Shown one piece after another: positions 1-9,316 of a stretch of DNA of 41,266 nt (the stretch's first letter is position 1; the number at the start of each line of letters is the position of its first letter). The DNA is from Halomonadaceae bacterium T82-2. Lineage in GTDB: Bacteria > Pseudomonadota > Gammaproteobacteria > Pseudomonadales > Halomonadaceae. The stretch lies in assembly GCA_001577635.1 (NCBI GenBank), contig LSBP01000003.1, positions 1 through 41,266 of the forward strand, in the 5' to 3' direction. The notes beneath the pieces were generated by a model that had not been told where the DNA came from, made no database searches, and worked only from the letters and a program-made list of their open reading frames with translations. The position numbers and the translations under genes were made by a program.

Positions 1-339
1 TCGGCCTCGGACGAGCAGACCCGGGGGATCGAGCAGATCAACCAGGCGGTGGCGCAGATGGACGAGGTCACCCAGCAGAACGCCGAGCGGGTACAGACCT
101 CGGCGCGGGCCGCCCAGGAACTCGACGAGCAGGTGGTGCGCCTGGCCGAGGCGATGGGCGTGCTGCGCCTGAGCGGCAGCGGCCGGGAGCAGGTCGACCG
201 CGAGACACGCTTCCGGGCCGCCAAGGCCCGCAAGCAGGGCGGCAGGGAGACTCCGGCGCTGAGCCACGGAAAGGCCGGCAAGTCGCAGGCCGGTTCATCC
301 CGCAGCACCACGGCGGACAGTGAATGGGTGGCCTTTTGA
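1..339 (+). CDS. Methyl-accepting chemotaxis protein, C-terminal end (partial)
   Basis: This is the 3' end of a chemoreceptor gene whose start lies before the window; the reading frame is open from base 1 and stops with TGA at 337-339. The visible residues begin with the end of the conserved receptor signalling helix bundle (E-Q-I-N-Q-A-V-A-Q-M-D at residues 11-21, followed by V-T-Q-Q-N-A), which contacts CheA and CheW in the cytoplasm. A basic, low-complexity tail of about 50 residues follows. The last five residues are EWVAF, which fits the xWxxF pentapeptide that tethers CheR and CheB to enteric Tsr and Tar (NWETF). cheR starts inside the last 16 bases of this gene, so the receptor and its methyltransferase are translated together. 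Ligand specificity cannot be told from this fragment. Confidence 0.93.
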   Translation, partial: SASDEQTRGIEQINQAVAQMDEVTQQNAERVQTSARAAQELDEQVVRLAEAMGVLRLSGSGREQVDRETRFRAAKARKQGGRETPALSHGKAGKSQAGSSRSTTADSEWVAF

Positions 340-1241
340 CTACCTGGACGGGGCCCGGCGATCCGGCGGGCGATAGCGCACCGGCCTCGACGCCGGGTCT
401 GGATCGGGATCTGATCATGACCGATGCCGACTTCAATCGGGTGCGTCAGCTGATCTACCAGCGGGCCGGCATCGTGCTGGCCGAGCACAAGCGCGAGATG
501 GTCTACAGCCGTCTGGCACGCCGCCTGCGGCTGTACAAGCTGACGCGCTTCGCGGACTACCTGGCGCGCCTGGAGCGGCAGCCGGATGCCCGCGAGTGGG
601 AGGCCTTCACCAACGCCCTGACCACCAATCTCACGGCCTTCTTCCGCGAGGCGCACCATTTCCCGTTGCTGGCCGATCATGTCCAGCAGCGCAGCGGGCC
701 GATTCGTATCTGGTGCGCGGCGGCGTCGACCGGGGAAGAGCCCTACTCGATCGCCATGACGCTCAACGAGGCGCTGGGCCCGCGTGCCCGCGAGGCCAGG
801 GTGGTGGCCACGGACATCGATACCGACGCTCTGGCACGGGCCCGCGAGGCAGTCTACCCGCTGGAGCAGGTCCTCAAGTTGCCCGATGAGCGGCGCAAGC
901 GCTTCTTCCTGCGTGGCGGCGGCGCCCGTTCCGGGTTGGCGCGTATCCGGCCCGAACTGATGTCGATGGTCGAATTTCGCCCGCTCAACCTGCTGGCGCC
1001 GTCCTGGCCGCTGGACGGGGGCTTCGATGCGATCTTCTGTCGCAATGTGATGATCTACTTCGACAAGGAAACCCAGGCGCGGATCCTCGACCGGTTCGTG
1101 CCGCTGCTCAAGCCGGACGGCCTGCTCTTCGCCGGCCATTCGGAAAACTTTTCCTACATCAGCAAGGCCTTTCGCCTGCGTGGACAGACGGTCTATGAAC
1201 TGGCCGATTCAGCCTCAAGTCGCGCGGCGGTTCGCCGATAA
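324..1241 (+). CDS. cheR: CheR, chemoreceptor glutamate methyltransferase
   Basis: CheR transfers methyl groups from S-adenosylmethionine to receptor glutamates during chemotactic adaptation. The 305-residue product follows enteric CheR closely: an N-terminal helical domain (about residues 34-115, with [13 protein letters not shown] at 101-113) and a Rossmann methyltransferase domain with the SAM-binding stretch [10 protein letters not shown] at 133-142 and [10 protein letters not shown] near 236-245. The end of the protein, including [12 protein letters not shown], is also family-typical. The ATG at 324 overlaps the receptor gene by 16 bases and gives an N-terminus about as long as in E. coli; a later ATG at 417 is possible. 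No strong ribosome-binding site is visible, which fits translational coupling. The stop codon lies inside a sigma-28 promoter for the next gene. Confidence 0.95.
   Translation: MGGLLTTWTGPGDPAGDSAPASTPGLDRDLIMTDADFNRVRQLIYQRAGIVLAEHKREMVYSRLARRLRLYKLTRFADYLARLERQPDAREWEAFTNALTTNLTAFFREAHHFPLLADHVQQRSGPIRIWCAAASTGEEPYSIAMTLNEALGPRAREARVVATDIDTDALARAREAVYPLEQVLKLPDERRKRFFLRGGGARSGLARIRPELMSMVEFRPLNLLAPSWPLDGGFDAIFCRNVMIYFDKETQARILDRFVPLLKPDGLLFAGHSENFSYISKAFRLRGQTVYELADSASSRAAVRR
1215..1241 (+). promoter_or_regulatory. Sigma-28 (FliA) promoter for cheB-cheY-cheZ
   Basis: TCAAGTCG, 11 bases, then GCCGATAA. The -10 element matches the enteric FliA consensus in all eight positions, the spacing of 11 is exact, and the -35 element keeps T-x-A-A-G-T. 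It lies within the last codons of cheR, and its final TAA is the cheR stop codon. The predicted start of transcription is about 55 bases before the cheB start. This would let FliA, encoded at 10447, drive cheBYZ as late flagellar genes. Confidence 0.75.
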
Positions 1242-1303
1242 GAAGAGACAATGCCCCGGCGGCTCGTACAGGAGCGGCCGGGCAATGGATAGGAGACCCT
1301 CTC

Positions 1304-2368
1304 TTGAGTGCCCGGAAGATCAAGGTGTTGTGCGTCGACGATTCGGCGTTGATTCGCGACCTGATGAGCGAAATCATCAACTCGCACGATGACATGGAAG
1401 TGGTGGCGACGGCACCCGATCCGCTGGTGGCACGTGACCTGATCAAGCGTACCAATCCTGACGTCCTGACCCTCGACGTGGAGATGCCGCGCATGGACGG
1501 CATCGACTTTCTCGAGCGGTTGATGCGGCTGCGTCCCATGCCCGTGCTGATGGTGTCGTCGCTCACCCAGGCCGGTTCGGAAGTGACGCTCAAGGCGCTC
1601 GAGCTGGGAGCGGTGGACTTCATCGCCAAGCCGCAGCTGGGCATTCGCAGCGGCATGCTCGAGTACAGCGAGATGATCGCCGACAAGCTGCGGGCCGCCG
1701 CACGTTCGCGACCGCGGGCCGCGCCCCGCAAGGACGCGCCGCGTGCCGCCGCCCCGGTCAAGGCACCGCTGATCTCGAGCGAAAAGCTGATCATCATCGG
1801 CGCATCGACGGGCGGCACCGAGGCCATTCGTCAGGTTCTGGAGCCGCTGCCCGCCAACGCGCCGGCGATCCTGATCACCCAGCACATGCCAGGCGGTTTC
1901 ACGCGATCCTTCGCGGAACGGCTCGACCGGCTGTGTCGAATCGAGGTCAAGGAAGCCGAGGATGGCGAGCGTGTACTGCCCGGCCATGCCTACATCGCCC
2001 CCGGGGACCGCCACCTGAAGCTGGCGCGCAGCGGTGCCAACTATGTGGTCAAGCTCGATGACGGCGAGCCGGTCAACCGGCACCGCCCCTCGGTGGACGT
2101 GCTGTTTCACTCCGCCGCGGTCAACGCCGGCCGCAACGCGGTCGGCGCGCTGCTGACCGGCATGGGCCGCGACGGTGCCGCCGGACTGCTCGAAATGCGT
2201 CAGGCGGGCGCCCATACCCTGGCGCAGAGCGAGGAAACCTGCGTGGTATACGGCATGCCGCGGGAAGCCGTGGCGCTGGGTGCGGCCGCCGATGTGGTCG
2301 ATCTCGACCAGGTGGCCTCGCGCATCATGCAGCTGGTCGCCGCCTCCGGACGTGCCCAGCGTGTCTGA
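1304..2368 (+). CDS. cheB: CheB, chemoreceptor methylesterase/glutamine deamidase
   Basis: CheB removes methyl groups from receptor glutamates and is activated by phosphorylation from CheA. The 354-residue product has a receiver domain (residues 5-125) with acidic residues D12 and D13, phospho-acceptor D58 in LTLDVEMP, and K109. A linker rich in Ala, Pro and Arg (131-158) leads to the esterase domain with the catalytic triad S168 (GASTGG), H194 (TQHMP) and D290 (TGMGRDG). The start is TTG at 1304, chosen because AGGAG lies eight bases upstream and the protein begins exactly where family members begin. A FliA-type promoter precedes it. Confidence 0.96.
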   Translation: MSARKIKVLCVDDSALIRDLMSEIINSHDDMEVVATAPDPLVARDLIKRTNPDVLTLDVEMPRMDGIDFLERLMRLRPMPVLMVSSLTQAGSEVTLKALELGAVDFIAKPQLGIRSGMLEYSEMIADKLRAAARSRPRAAPRKDAPRAAAPVKAPLISSEKLIIIGASTGGTEAIRQVLEPLPANAPAILITQHMPGGFTRSFAERLDRLCRIEVKEAEDGERVLPGHAYIAPGDRHLKLARSGANYVVKLDDGEPVNRHRPSVDVLFHSAAVNAGRNAVGALLTGMGRDGAAGLLEMRQAGAHTLAQSEETCVVYGMPREAVALGAAADVVDLDQVASRIMQLVAASGRAQRV

Positions 2369-2447
2369 ATAATCACGATGCCGGCTGCAGGCGGCCGGCG
2401 AGTCTGTTGAATCCCCTGAACACATCGATTGAGAACGAGGAACGACG

Positions 2448-2837
2448 ATGGCCGATAAGAACATGAGCATTCTGGTGGTCGATGACTTTCCCACCATGCG
2501 CCGCATCGTGCGCAGCTTGCTCAAGGAACTGGGCTACAACAACGTCGAGGAGGCCGAGGACGGTCAGGACGCGCTGGGCAAGCTGCGCGGCGGCAACTTC
2601 GAGTTCGTCGTATCCGACTGGAACATGCCGAATCTCGACGGCCTGGAAATGCTCAAGCAGATTCGCGCCGATGATGCCCTCAAGTCCCTGCCGGTGCTGA
2701 TGGTGACCGCCGAGGCCAAGAAGGAAAACATCATCGCGGCGGCGCAGGCCGGTGCCAACGGTTATGTCGTCAAGCCCTTCACGGCCGCGACCCTGGAAGA
2801 GAAGCTCAACAAGATCTTCGAAAAACTCGGCAAGTGA
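2448..2837 (+). CDS. cheY: CheY, chemotaxis response regulator
   Basis: CheY is the diffusible messenger: phosphorylated by CheA, it binds the flagellar switch protein FliM and promotes reversal. The product is a single receiver domain of 129 residues with D12 and D13 (metal binding), D57 (phospho-acceptor in VSDWNMP), T87 and K109, all in enteric positions. It lies between cheB and cheZ, the usual order of the enteric che operon. The start ATG has GAGGAACG just upstream. The string GCCGATAA at its start is coding sequence and has no -35 partner. Confidence 0.97.
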   Translation: MADKNMSILVVDDFPTMRRIVRSLLKELGYNNVEEAEDGQDALGKLRGGNFEFVVSDWNMPNLDGLEMLKQIRADDALKSLPVLMVTAEAKKENIIAAAQAGANGYVVKPFTAATLEEKLNKIFEKLGK

Positions 2838-2862
2838 GCGCCGCCGCGAAGGAGGGTTAGCC

Positions 2863-3525
2863 ATGAGTGCTGAAGCGCAGCACGACGGAACACAGGCCAG
2901 CGACGACCTGATTCAGCGCATCGGCCAGTTGACCCGCATGCTGCGTGACAGCATGCGTGAGCTGGGGCTGGACAAGGAGATCGAGAAGGCGGCGGAAGCG
3001 ATTCCCGATGCTCGGGACCGGCTCAGTTACGTCGCCTCGATGACCGAGCAGGCCGCCGAGCGGGCGCTCAATGCCATCGACCGGGCCCAGCCCCTGCAGG
3101 AGTCGCTGGAGGAGCGGGCCAAGTCACTCGATGCCCGCTGGGCCGAGTGGTTTGCCGAACCCAAGGAGCTCGATGAAGCCAAGGCGCTGGTGCAGGACAC
3201 GCGCACTTATCTAAGCGACGTACCGGCGCAGACCAAGGCCACCAATGCCGAACTGTTCGAGATCATGATGGCCCAGGACTTTCAGGACCTGACCGGCCAG
3301 GTGATCAAGCGGATGATGGACATGATCCGCGAGATCGAGAATCAGCTGGTTCAGGTACTGCTGGACAACGTGCCCGACAGTGAAGATCGTCAGGAGCTGC
3401 GACGCTCGATCGAGAACGAGCGCGAGACGTCGCTGCTCAACGGCCCGCAGATCAAGCCGGAGGGCGAGGACGTGGTCAGCAGCCAGGACCAGGTCGACGA
3501 CCTGCTGGACTCGCTGGGCTTCTGA
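2863..3525 (+). CDS. cheZ: CheZ, CheY-phosphate phosphatase
   Basis: CheZ speeds up dephosphorylation of CheY-P and so ends the tumble signal. The 220-residue product is mostly long helices, as expected for the four-helix hairpin dimer. The catalytic segment [16 protein letters not shown] holds the acid and glutamine pair known from E. coli CheZ. The C-terminal [12 protein letters not shown] is the CheY-binding helix that follows a flexible linker. The ATG at 2863 is chosen because GGAGGG lies a few bases upstream and the protein matches family start points; a longer frame from 2752 would overlap cheY. A hairpin terminator follows eight bases after the stop. Confidence 0.95.
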   Translation: MSAEAQHDGTQASDDLIQRIGQLTRMLRDSMRELGLDKEIEKAAEAIPDARDRLSYVASMTEQAAERALNAIDRAQPLQESLEERAKSLDARWAEWFAEPKELDEAKALVQDTRTYLSDVPAQTKATNAELFEIMMAQDFQDLTGQVIKRMMDMIREIENQLVQVLLDNVPDSEDRQELRRSIENERETSLLNGPQIKPEGEDVVSSQDQVDDLLDSLGF

Positions 3526-3532
3526 GTGTGGT

Positions 3533-3554
3533 CGGCGCCTCGCGGCGCCGTTTT
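3533..3554 (+). terminator. Intrinsic terminator after cheZ
   Basis: Arms CGGCGCC and GGCGCCG pair perfectly around the loop TCGC and are followed by TTTT. It lies eight bases after the cheZ stop and separates the che genes from flhB. Confidence 0.7.
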
Positions 3555-3684
3555 CACGATATCCCCTGGCGCGGCAATCGAGGATTAACGCTCGATTCGT
3601 CGCGCTTTTTGCGTGTTCGTCCGCCGGGCCTGCCACGCAGAATAAGCCACGACTCCGAATGGGCCAGGGTGTGGCATAAAGGCG

Positions 3685-4845
3685 ATGGCCGAGGACAGCA
3701 GCGACGAGGACAAGACAGAAGACCCGACGCCACGACGCCTTGAAAAGGCGCGTGAAGAAGGGCAGATCGCTCGTTCGCGGGAGCTGACCACCTTTCTGAT
3801 GCTGCTGGCCGGCGTGATCGGCCTGTGGAGCCTCGGTACACAGCTCTACGACCAGCTCGGCATGATGATGGAGCAGGCCTTCCTGTTCGACCGTGGCATC
3901 GCCTTCGATACCGCGCGGATGATGGCCAAGCTGTGGACCCTGGGTGAACACAGCCTGCTCGCCGTGCTGCCCCTGTTCCTGCTGCTGACTGTGGTGGCCG
4001 CCATCGCCCCGGCGCTGCTGGGAGGCTGGGTGCTGTCGGGCAAGTCGCTCAAGCCGCAACCCTCCAAGCTCAACCCGCTCAAGGGTCTCAAGCGCCTGGT
4101 GTCGTCGCAGATTCTCGCCGAGCTCTCCAAGGCGATTGCCAAGTCGCTGCTCACCGGCAGCGTGGCCGGGGTCTTCCTGTGGTTCAAGCGCGGTGAATTG
4201 CTCGGTCTGATGAGCCAGCCGCTCGAGCAAGCCTTGGCCGATGCGCTGCGCCTGGCGGCGATTTGCTGTGCGCTGATCGTGCTTTCGCTGGTGGTGGTGA
4301 TTCTCATCGACGTGCCCTACCAGCTGTGGAGCCACAACAAGAAGCTGCGCATGACCAAGGACGAGATCAAGAAGGAGCACAAGGAATCCGAGGGTGACCC
4401 GCAGATCAAGGGGCGGATTCGTCAACAGCAGCAGGCCATGGCGCGCGGACGCATGATGAGCAAGGTGCCCGAGGCCGACGTGATCGTCACCAACCCGACG
4501 CACTACGCCGTGGCCCTGAGCTACCGTGACGGCGAGATGGGCGCGCCGCGGGTGGTCGCCAAGGGCGCGGACGCCGTCGCCGCGCGGATTCGCGAGATCG
4601 GCGACGAGCACCATGTACCCCGGCTCGAGGCACCGCCGCTGGCGCGGGCCCTGTATCGTCACGTCGACCTGGATCAGGAGATCCCGGTCGACCTCTACAC
4701 GGCGGTCGCCGAGGTCATGGCCTGGGCCTTCCGCCTGCATCAGGTGCGTCGCGAGGGCGGCGAGACGCCCGAGCCGCCCGGCAACCTGCCGATACCGGCC
4801 GCCATGGATGACGACGCCGCATCGTCCCGCGAGGAGACGCCATGA
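3685..4845 (+). CDS. flhB: FlhB, flagellar type III export gate and specificity switch
   Basis: FlhB is an inner-membrane part of the flagellar export gate and switches substrate class after self-cleavage. The N-terminal motif D-K-T-E-D-P-T-P-R-R-L-E-K-A-R at residues 9-23 is the family signature. Four membrane segments follow, then the cytoplasmic domain with the autocleavage site N270-P271-T272-H273. The 386-residue length is normal for the family, with an acidic tail after about residue 350. A 159-base gap and the cheZ terminator separate it from the che genes, so it should have its own promoter; an inverted repeat with arms AATCGAG and CTCGATT lies at 3576-3597. It overlaps flhA by four bases (ATGA). 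Confidence 0.96.
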   Translation: MAEDSSDEDKTEDPTPRRLEKAREEGQIARSRELTTFLMLLAGVIGLWSLGTQLYDQLGMMMEQAFLFDRGIAFDTARMMAKLWTLGEHSLLAVLPLFLLLTVVAAIAPALLGGWVLSGKSLKPQPSKLNPLKGLKRLVSSQILAELSKAIAKSLLTGSVAGVFLWFKRGELLGLMSQPLEQALADALRLAAICCALIVLSLVVVILIDVPYQLWSHNKKLRMTKDEIKKEHKESEGDPQIKGRIRQQQQAMARGRMMSKVPEADVIVTNPTHYAVALSYRDGEMGAPRVVAKGADAVAARIREIGDEHHVPRLEAPPLARALYRHVDLDQEIPVDLYTAVAEVMAWAFRLHQVRREGGETPEPPGNLPIPAAMDDDAASSREETP

Positions 4846-6923
4846 ATCTGATGGATACGCTGGGCCGCCAGAGCTGGCTCGGCGATGCCCGAATGAAGCT
4901 GCTGGCCGGGCCGCTGCTGATCATCATGATCCTGTCGATGATGATCCTGCCGCTGCCGCCGTTCGCGCTCGACATGTTCTTCACCTTCAACATCGCCATG
5001 TCGGTGATGGTGCTGCTGGTCAGCATGTTCACGCAGAAGCCGCTGGACTTCGCGGCGTTTCCCGCGGTGCTGCTGTTCACCACGCTGCTGCGCCTGTCGC
5101 TCAACGTGGCCTCGACCCGCGTGGTGCTGATGAACGGCGACGAGGGCGGCGACGCGGCCGGCAAGGTGATCGAGGCGTTCGGCGAATTCCTGATCGGCGG
5201 CAACTTCGCCGTGGGCCTGGTGGTCTTCCTGATCCTGGTGATCATCAACTTCATGGTCATCACCAAGGGGGCGGGGCGCATCGCCGAGGTGGGCGCGCGC
5301 TTCACCCTGGACTCCATGCCCGGCAAGCAGATGGCCATCGACGCCGACCTCAACGCCGGCCTGATCGGCGAGGAGGACGCCAAGCAGCGTCGCGCGGAGA
5401 TCGCCCAGGAATCCGACTTCTATGGCTCGATGGACGGGGCCAGCAAGTTCGTGCGCGGTGACGCCGTGGCGGGCCTGATCATCATGGTGGTCAATCTGAT
5501 CGGCGGGCTGCTGATCGGCGTGATCCAGCACGACATGGCGGTGGCCGACGCCGCGCGCACCTATGCCCTGCTGACCATCGGCGACGGCCTGGTGGCGCAG
5601 ATTCCGGCGCTGGTGATCTCCACCGCCGCCGGTGTCACCGTCTCGCGGGTCAACACCGACCAGGACGTCGGCCAGCAGATGATCTCGCAGCTGTTCGCCA
5701 ACCCCCAGGTACTGGTGCTGGCCGCCTGCGTGATGGGGCTGCTGGGGCTGGTGCCGGGCATGCCCAACCTGGTGTTCCTGCTGTTCAGTACCCTGCTGGG
5801 CTCGCTGGCCTGGTGGATGATCCGCCAGCGCGACGACAGGCTGGCCGAGCAGGCCATCCAGGAGGCGCCGCCGCCGTCGCCCGAGGTGCCCGAGGCCAGC
5901 TGGGACGACGTCCAGCTGGTCGACACCCTGGGGCTGGAAGTCGGCCATCGCCTGATCCCGCTGGTCGACCACCGCCAGGACGGCGAACTGCTGGGACGCA
6001 TCAAGAGCGTGCGCAAGAAGTTCGCCCAGGAGGTCGGCTTCCTGCCGCCTGTGGTGCACATCCGCGACAACCTCGAGCTGGGGCCCAACACCTACGTGCT
6101 GACCCTGAAGGGCGTGGAGATCGGTCGCGCCGAGGCCCATCCCGGCAAGTGGCTGGCCATCGATCCCGGTCAGGTCTCGGGGCAGCTGGAGGGCACGCCG
6201 ACCCAGGACCCGGCCTTCGGGCTGCCCGCCGTGTGGATCGACGCCGGCCAGCGCGAGCATGCGCAGGTCTACGGCTACACGGTGGTGGATGCCAGCACGG
6301 TGGTGGCGACGCATCTCAATCACCTGCTGCACCGCCACGCCGGCGACATGCTGGGGCGCCAGGAGACGCAGCAGCTGCTCGACAAGCTGGGCGAGGAGAG
6401 CAAGTCGCTGGTCGAGGACGTGGTGCCCAAGCTGGTGTCGCTGACCACCCTGCAGCGCCTGCTGCAGAACCTGCTCGAGGAGGAGGTGTCGATTCGCGAC
6501 CTGCGGACCATCCTCGATACCCTGGCCGAGCATGCCACGCCCCAGAGCGACACCCAGGACCTGACCGCCGTGGTGCGCGTGGCGCTGGGCCGCGCGATCA
6601 CTCAGCAGTGGTTCCCCGGCCAGGGCGAGCTGCACGTCATCGGCCTGGACGCCAACCTCGAGCAGGTGCTCAGCCAGGCGATGAACGGCGGCGGCGCCAT
6701 CGAGCCGGGGCTGGCCGACACCCTGATGCAGCAGACCGAAGCGGCGGTGAACCGCCAGGAGGCCCTGGGCGAGCCCACGGTGCTGGTGGTGCCGCACAGC
6801 CTGCGTCCGCTGCTGTCGCGCTTCCTGCGCCGTCGGCTGCGCCAGCTGGTGGTCATGTCGCAGGCCGAGATTCCCGATGATCGAACCATCCGCGTCACCG
6901 CCCTGGTCGGAGGCCGTCAATAA
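4842..6923 (+). CDS. flhA: FlhA, flagellar type III export gate protein
   Basis: FlhA forms the nonameric export gate in the inner membrane and docks substrate-chaperone complexes through its cytoplasmic domain. The 693-residue product has about eight membrane segments in residues 15-330, with the FHIPEP family signature region (LRLSLNVASTRVVL, then GNFAVGLVVF) near 85-130. The C-terminal half is the soluble docking domain. Length and domain order are normal. The gene overlaps flhB by four bases at its start and flhF by one base at its end (TAATG), so flhB, flhA and flhF are tightly coupled. Confidence 0.97.
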   Translation: MNLMDTLGRQSWLGDARMKLLAGPLLIIMILSMMILPLPPFALDMFFTFNIAMSVMVLLVSMFTQKPLDFAAFPAVLLFTTLLRLSLNVASTRVVLMNGDEGGDAAGKVIEAFGEFLIGGNFAVGLVVFLILVIINFMVITKGAGRIAEVGARFTLDSMPGKQMAIDADLNAGLIGEEDAKQRRAEIAQESDFYGSMDGASKFVRGDAVAGLIIMVVNLIGGLLIGVIQHDMAVADAARTYALLTIGDGLVAQIPALVISTAAGVTVSRVNTDQDVGQQMISQLFANPQVLVLAACVMGLLGLVPGMPNLVFLLFSTLLGSLAWWMIRQRDDRLAEQAIQEAPPPSPEVPEASWDDVQLVDTLGLEVGHRLIPLVDHRQDGELLGRIKSVRKKFAQEVGFLPPVVHIRDNLELGPNTYVLTLKGVEIGRAEAHPGKWLAIDPGQVSGQLEGTPTQDPAFGLPAVWIDAGQREHAQVYGYTVVDASTVVATHLNHLLHRHAGDMLGRQETQQLLDKLGEESKSLVEDVVPKLVSLTTLQRLLQNLLEEEVSIRDLRTILDTLAEHATPQSDTQDLTAVVRVALGRAITQQWFPGQGELHVIGLDANLEQVLSQAMNGGGAIEPGLADTLMQQTEAAVNRQEALGEPTVLVVPHSLRPLLSRFLRRRLRQLVVMSQAEIPDDRTIRVTALVGGRQ

Positions 6924-9316
6924 TGAGTGTCCAGCGTTTCGTCGGTGCCAACAGTCGCGAGGCCATGCGCCGGGTCCGGGCCGCGCTGGGGGATGACGCC
7001 CTGATCCTGGCCAATCGCCGGGTCGCCGAGGGCGTCGAGATCCTGGCGCTGGCCGAGGAGATGGTGCCCCCGGCCGAGCCGGGCCCGACCGGCGACGACA
7101 CCCGCACCCTCGACGAGCCGCCGGATCGACCGGGCGGCGCCCATGCCGGGGCGGCCTCCCGCACCCAGCCGCCACCGGTGGCGGACGCTCCGCCGGCAGC
7201 GTCACGCCCGGAACCGCCGAAGCCTCGGCCGGAACCGTCAACGCCTGCCGAGAGCGCGCCTCCCGCCACGCCGGCGGACCCGCATCCGGGCGACCCGCAT
7301 CCGGGCGACCCGCATCCGGGCGACCCGTTCGCCGCCTTCAGCGAACGGCTGCTCGGCGAGATGCAGGACCTGCGCGCGCTGCTGGTCGGCCGCCGGGACG
7401 CCGGTGCGCCCGTGGGCACGGCCGAGGACGACAATCGCGCGACGCTCAACCGACAACTGCAGGCCGCCGGTTACGGCAATGCCCTGGCGCGGGAGCTGCT
7501 CGACGCCCTGCCGCTGGAGCTCGTGCACGCCCCGGCGGACGAGGCGCTGGCCTGGCTGGAGCGGCAGCTGGTGTCGCGGCTGGCCGTGCTGGACGACGAG
7601 TCCCGACTGCTCGACGAGGGCGGCGTCTTCGCGCTGCTGGGGCCGACCGGCGTCGGCAAGACCACCACCACCGCCAAGCTCGCCGCCCGCTACGTGATGC
7701 GCCACGGTGCGGACGGGGTCGCGCTGGTGACCACCGACAGTTACCGGATCGGCGCTCACGAACAGTTGCGTATCTATGCCCGGCTCATGGGGGCCGAGGT
7801 GCATGCACTGGATGCCGAGGCGCCGCTGGACGACCTGCTCGCACGCCTCGCCGACAAGCGCCTGGTGATCATCGACACCGTGGGCATGAGCCAGCGTGAT
7901 CGCCGGCTGGTCGATCAGGTGGCCATGCTGGGGCAGGGGGCACGCCCCGTGCGGCGGTTGTTGCTGCTCAATGCGGCGAGTCACGGCGAGACCCTCGAGG
8001 AAGTGGTCGAGACCTACCAGCGAGCCTCGCTGGCCGCGGGGGCACCGCTCTTCGGCGCGATTCTCACCAAGGTCGACGAGGCGCCGCGCCTGGGCGCGGT
8101 GCTGGACATCGCCATCCGCCACGATCTGCGGCTGCATTATGTGTCCCAGGGCCAGCAGGTACCGGAGGATCTGCGTCTGGTCGACCCGCATGAACTGGTC
8201 GGGCAGTCGCTGGCCACCGCCGACGACTCGGCGTTCGTCGGCGAACCGCTGGCCTGGCAGGCGACCCCCTCGGCGCGGCGTTGGCGGGGGCTGTCCCGCA
8301 GCCTGCTGGGTCAGGGTCGCTCACTGGCGGTAGTGATGGCACAGTTGCGGGCCCGGGTCGGCGGCTTCACCGCGCTCGACGCCGCCTGGCCATTGCTGAC
8401 GATGCCGCTGTCGCGGCAACGGCTGCATCTCGACCGGGTGCGGGGGATGCCCGCGGCCCGCGAGGAGGACGCGGCGATGATGCTCTGGCCCCGCCATGTA
8501 CCGATCAGGGGCAGCCAGTGTCGTCTGCCGGCCCTGTGTCTCAATGCCAGGGCCCTGCCGCTGGCAGCGCCCTGGCCGAGCCCCGGCCAGCCGGCGGGCG
8601 AGGCGGAAAAACTCTCGGCCGCCGAAGTGCGGCTGGGTACCGATCGCCATTTCCTGCCGCGCTGTCCGTCGGCGGCGGCCCGTCGCCATCTGCTGGACGC
8701 CGGCAGCGACTGGCTGGCGCTGGCCCAGGCCAACACCCGGGTGGTCTTCGAAGGCGAGCGCCTGCCGCTCAAGGCCCTTGCCGAGCAGGCGGATGCCGGG
8801 CACGAGGTGGCCTGCCGCTATCGGGGGCGGAGCGGGCGCCTGGCGACGGGTTGGCTGCCGGTATCGCTGAACGACGGCACCCCGGTACAGGCCTGGTTTG
8901 CGGTATTGCATGACCCCGACACCGGCCGTCGGCGCCTGACGCGTTACTGGCTGGCGGCGGACAAGGAGGCGGCTTCGCGCCCGGCATTGCTGGCCGCGCA
9001 CCTGGTTGCCGAGGAGTGGAGCTCGCTGGCCGGCCGTGCCTGGCAATGGCTGGCGCCGGAAGCCGGCGAGGGTGTCGATACCGAGCTGCGTGCCTGGTTG
9101 GCCACCGCCCTGGCGGCCGTGGCGGTGCGGCTCGATCAGGAAGGCGATGACTGGGCGATGGACGTGCGCGGTCATCTGCTGGCGTTGCTGGGCGGTACAC
9201 GCAAGCGCAGTGCCGCCGCCCTGCTCGAGGCCCTGTGGCACCTGCTGGCCGCCCGCGACGCCTTCGTGCTGGCGGCCGCACCACTGATGGGGGAGGTGAC
9301 GACGCACCATGAGTGA
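6923..9316 (+). CDS. flhF: FlhF, flagellar SRP-type GTPase with a large unassigned C-terminal extension
   Basis: FlhF is the third SRP-family GTPase and sets the site and number of flagella in polar flagellates. The N-terminus (1-50) fits the FlhF B domain, a Pro-rich linker with three PHPGD repeats spans about 50-135, and the NG GTPase has the P-loop GPTGVGKT at 240-247, the segment TTDSYRIGAHEQLR near 272-285, IDTVGM, and TKVD at 382-385. The GTPase should end near residue 435, where polar-type FlhF proteins of roughly 430-500 residues stop. Here another 360 residues continue in the same frame to 797. They are rich in Ala, Leu, Arg and Trp and I recognise no domain. Codon use looks unchanged across the junction, so this is not an obvious recent insertion. 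The end overlaps the next gene by eight bases. Confidence 0.9.
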   Translation: MSVQRFVGANSREAMRRVRAALGDDALILANRRVAEGVEILALAEEMVPPAEPGPTGDDTRTLDEPPDRPGGAHAGAASRTQPPPVADAPPAASRPEPPKPRPEPSTPAESAPPATPADPHPGDPHPGDPHPGDPFAAFSERLLGEMQDLRALLVGRRDAGAPVGTAEDDNRATLNRQLQAAGYGNALARELLDALPLELVHAPADEALAWLERQLVSRLAVLDDESRLLDEGGVFALLGPTGVGKTTTTAKLAARYVMRHGADGVALVTTDSYRIGAHEQLRIYARLMGAEVHALDAEAPLDDLLARLADKRLVIIDTVGMSQRDRRLVDQVAMLGQGARPVRRLLLLNAASHGETLEEVVETYQRASLAAGAPLFGAILTKVDEAPRLGAVLDIAIRHDLRLHYVSQGQQVPEDLRLVDPHELVGQSLATADDSAFVGEPLAWQATPSARRWRGLSRSLLGQGRSLAVVMAQLRARVGGFTALDAAWPLLTMPLSRQRLHLDRVRGMPAAREEDAAMMLWPRHVPIRGSQCRLPALCLNARALPLAAPWPSPGQPAGEAEKLSAAEVRLGTDRHFLPRCPSAAARRHLLDAGSDWLALAQANTRVVFEGERLPLKALAEQADAGHEVACRYRGRSGRLATGWLPVSLNDGTPVQAWFAVLHDPDTGRRRLTRYWLAADKEAASRPALLAAHLVAEEWSSLAGRAWQWLAPEAGEGVDTELRAWLATALAAVAVRLDQEGDDWAMDVRGHLLALLGGTRKRSAAALLEALWHLLAARDAFVLAAAPLMGEVTTHHE
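7277..7327 (+). repeat. 15-bp tandem repeat in the flhF linker
   Basis: Three exact copies of GACCCGCATCCGGGC plus a partial fourth encode PHPGD repeats in the flexible linker between the FlhF B domain and the GTPase. The unit is a multiple of three, so a change in copy number would alter linker length without breaking the frame. Confidence 0.9.

Noticed and set aside
2450-2458. GCCGATAA at the start of cheY as a sigma-28 -10 box
   Set aside because: It encodes the A-D-K of the CheY start and no -35 element is found 11 bases upstream.
4740-7241. Minus-strand open frame of about 830 codons over flhA
   Set aside because: Same cause: it mirrors flhA codons and has the His/Gln/Arg composition of an antisense frame.
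7277-7327. CRISPR-like repeats
   Set aside because: The 15-base units abut without spacers and are in frame within flhF; no array or cas gene is present.
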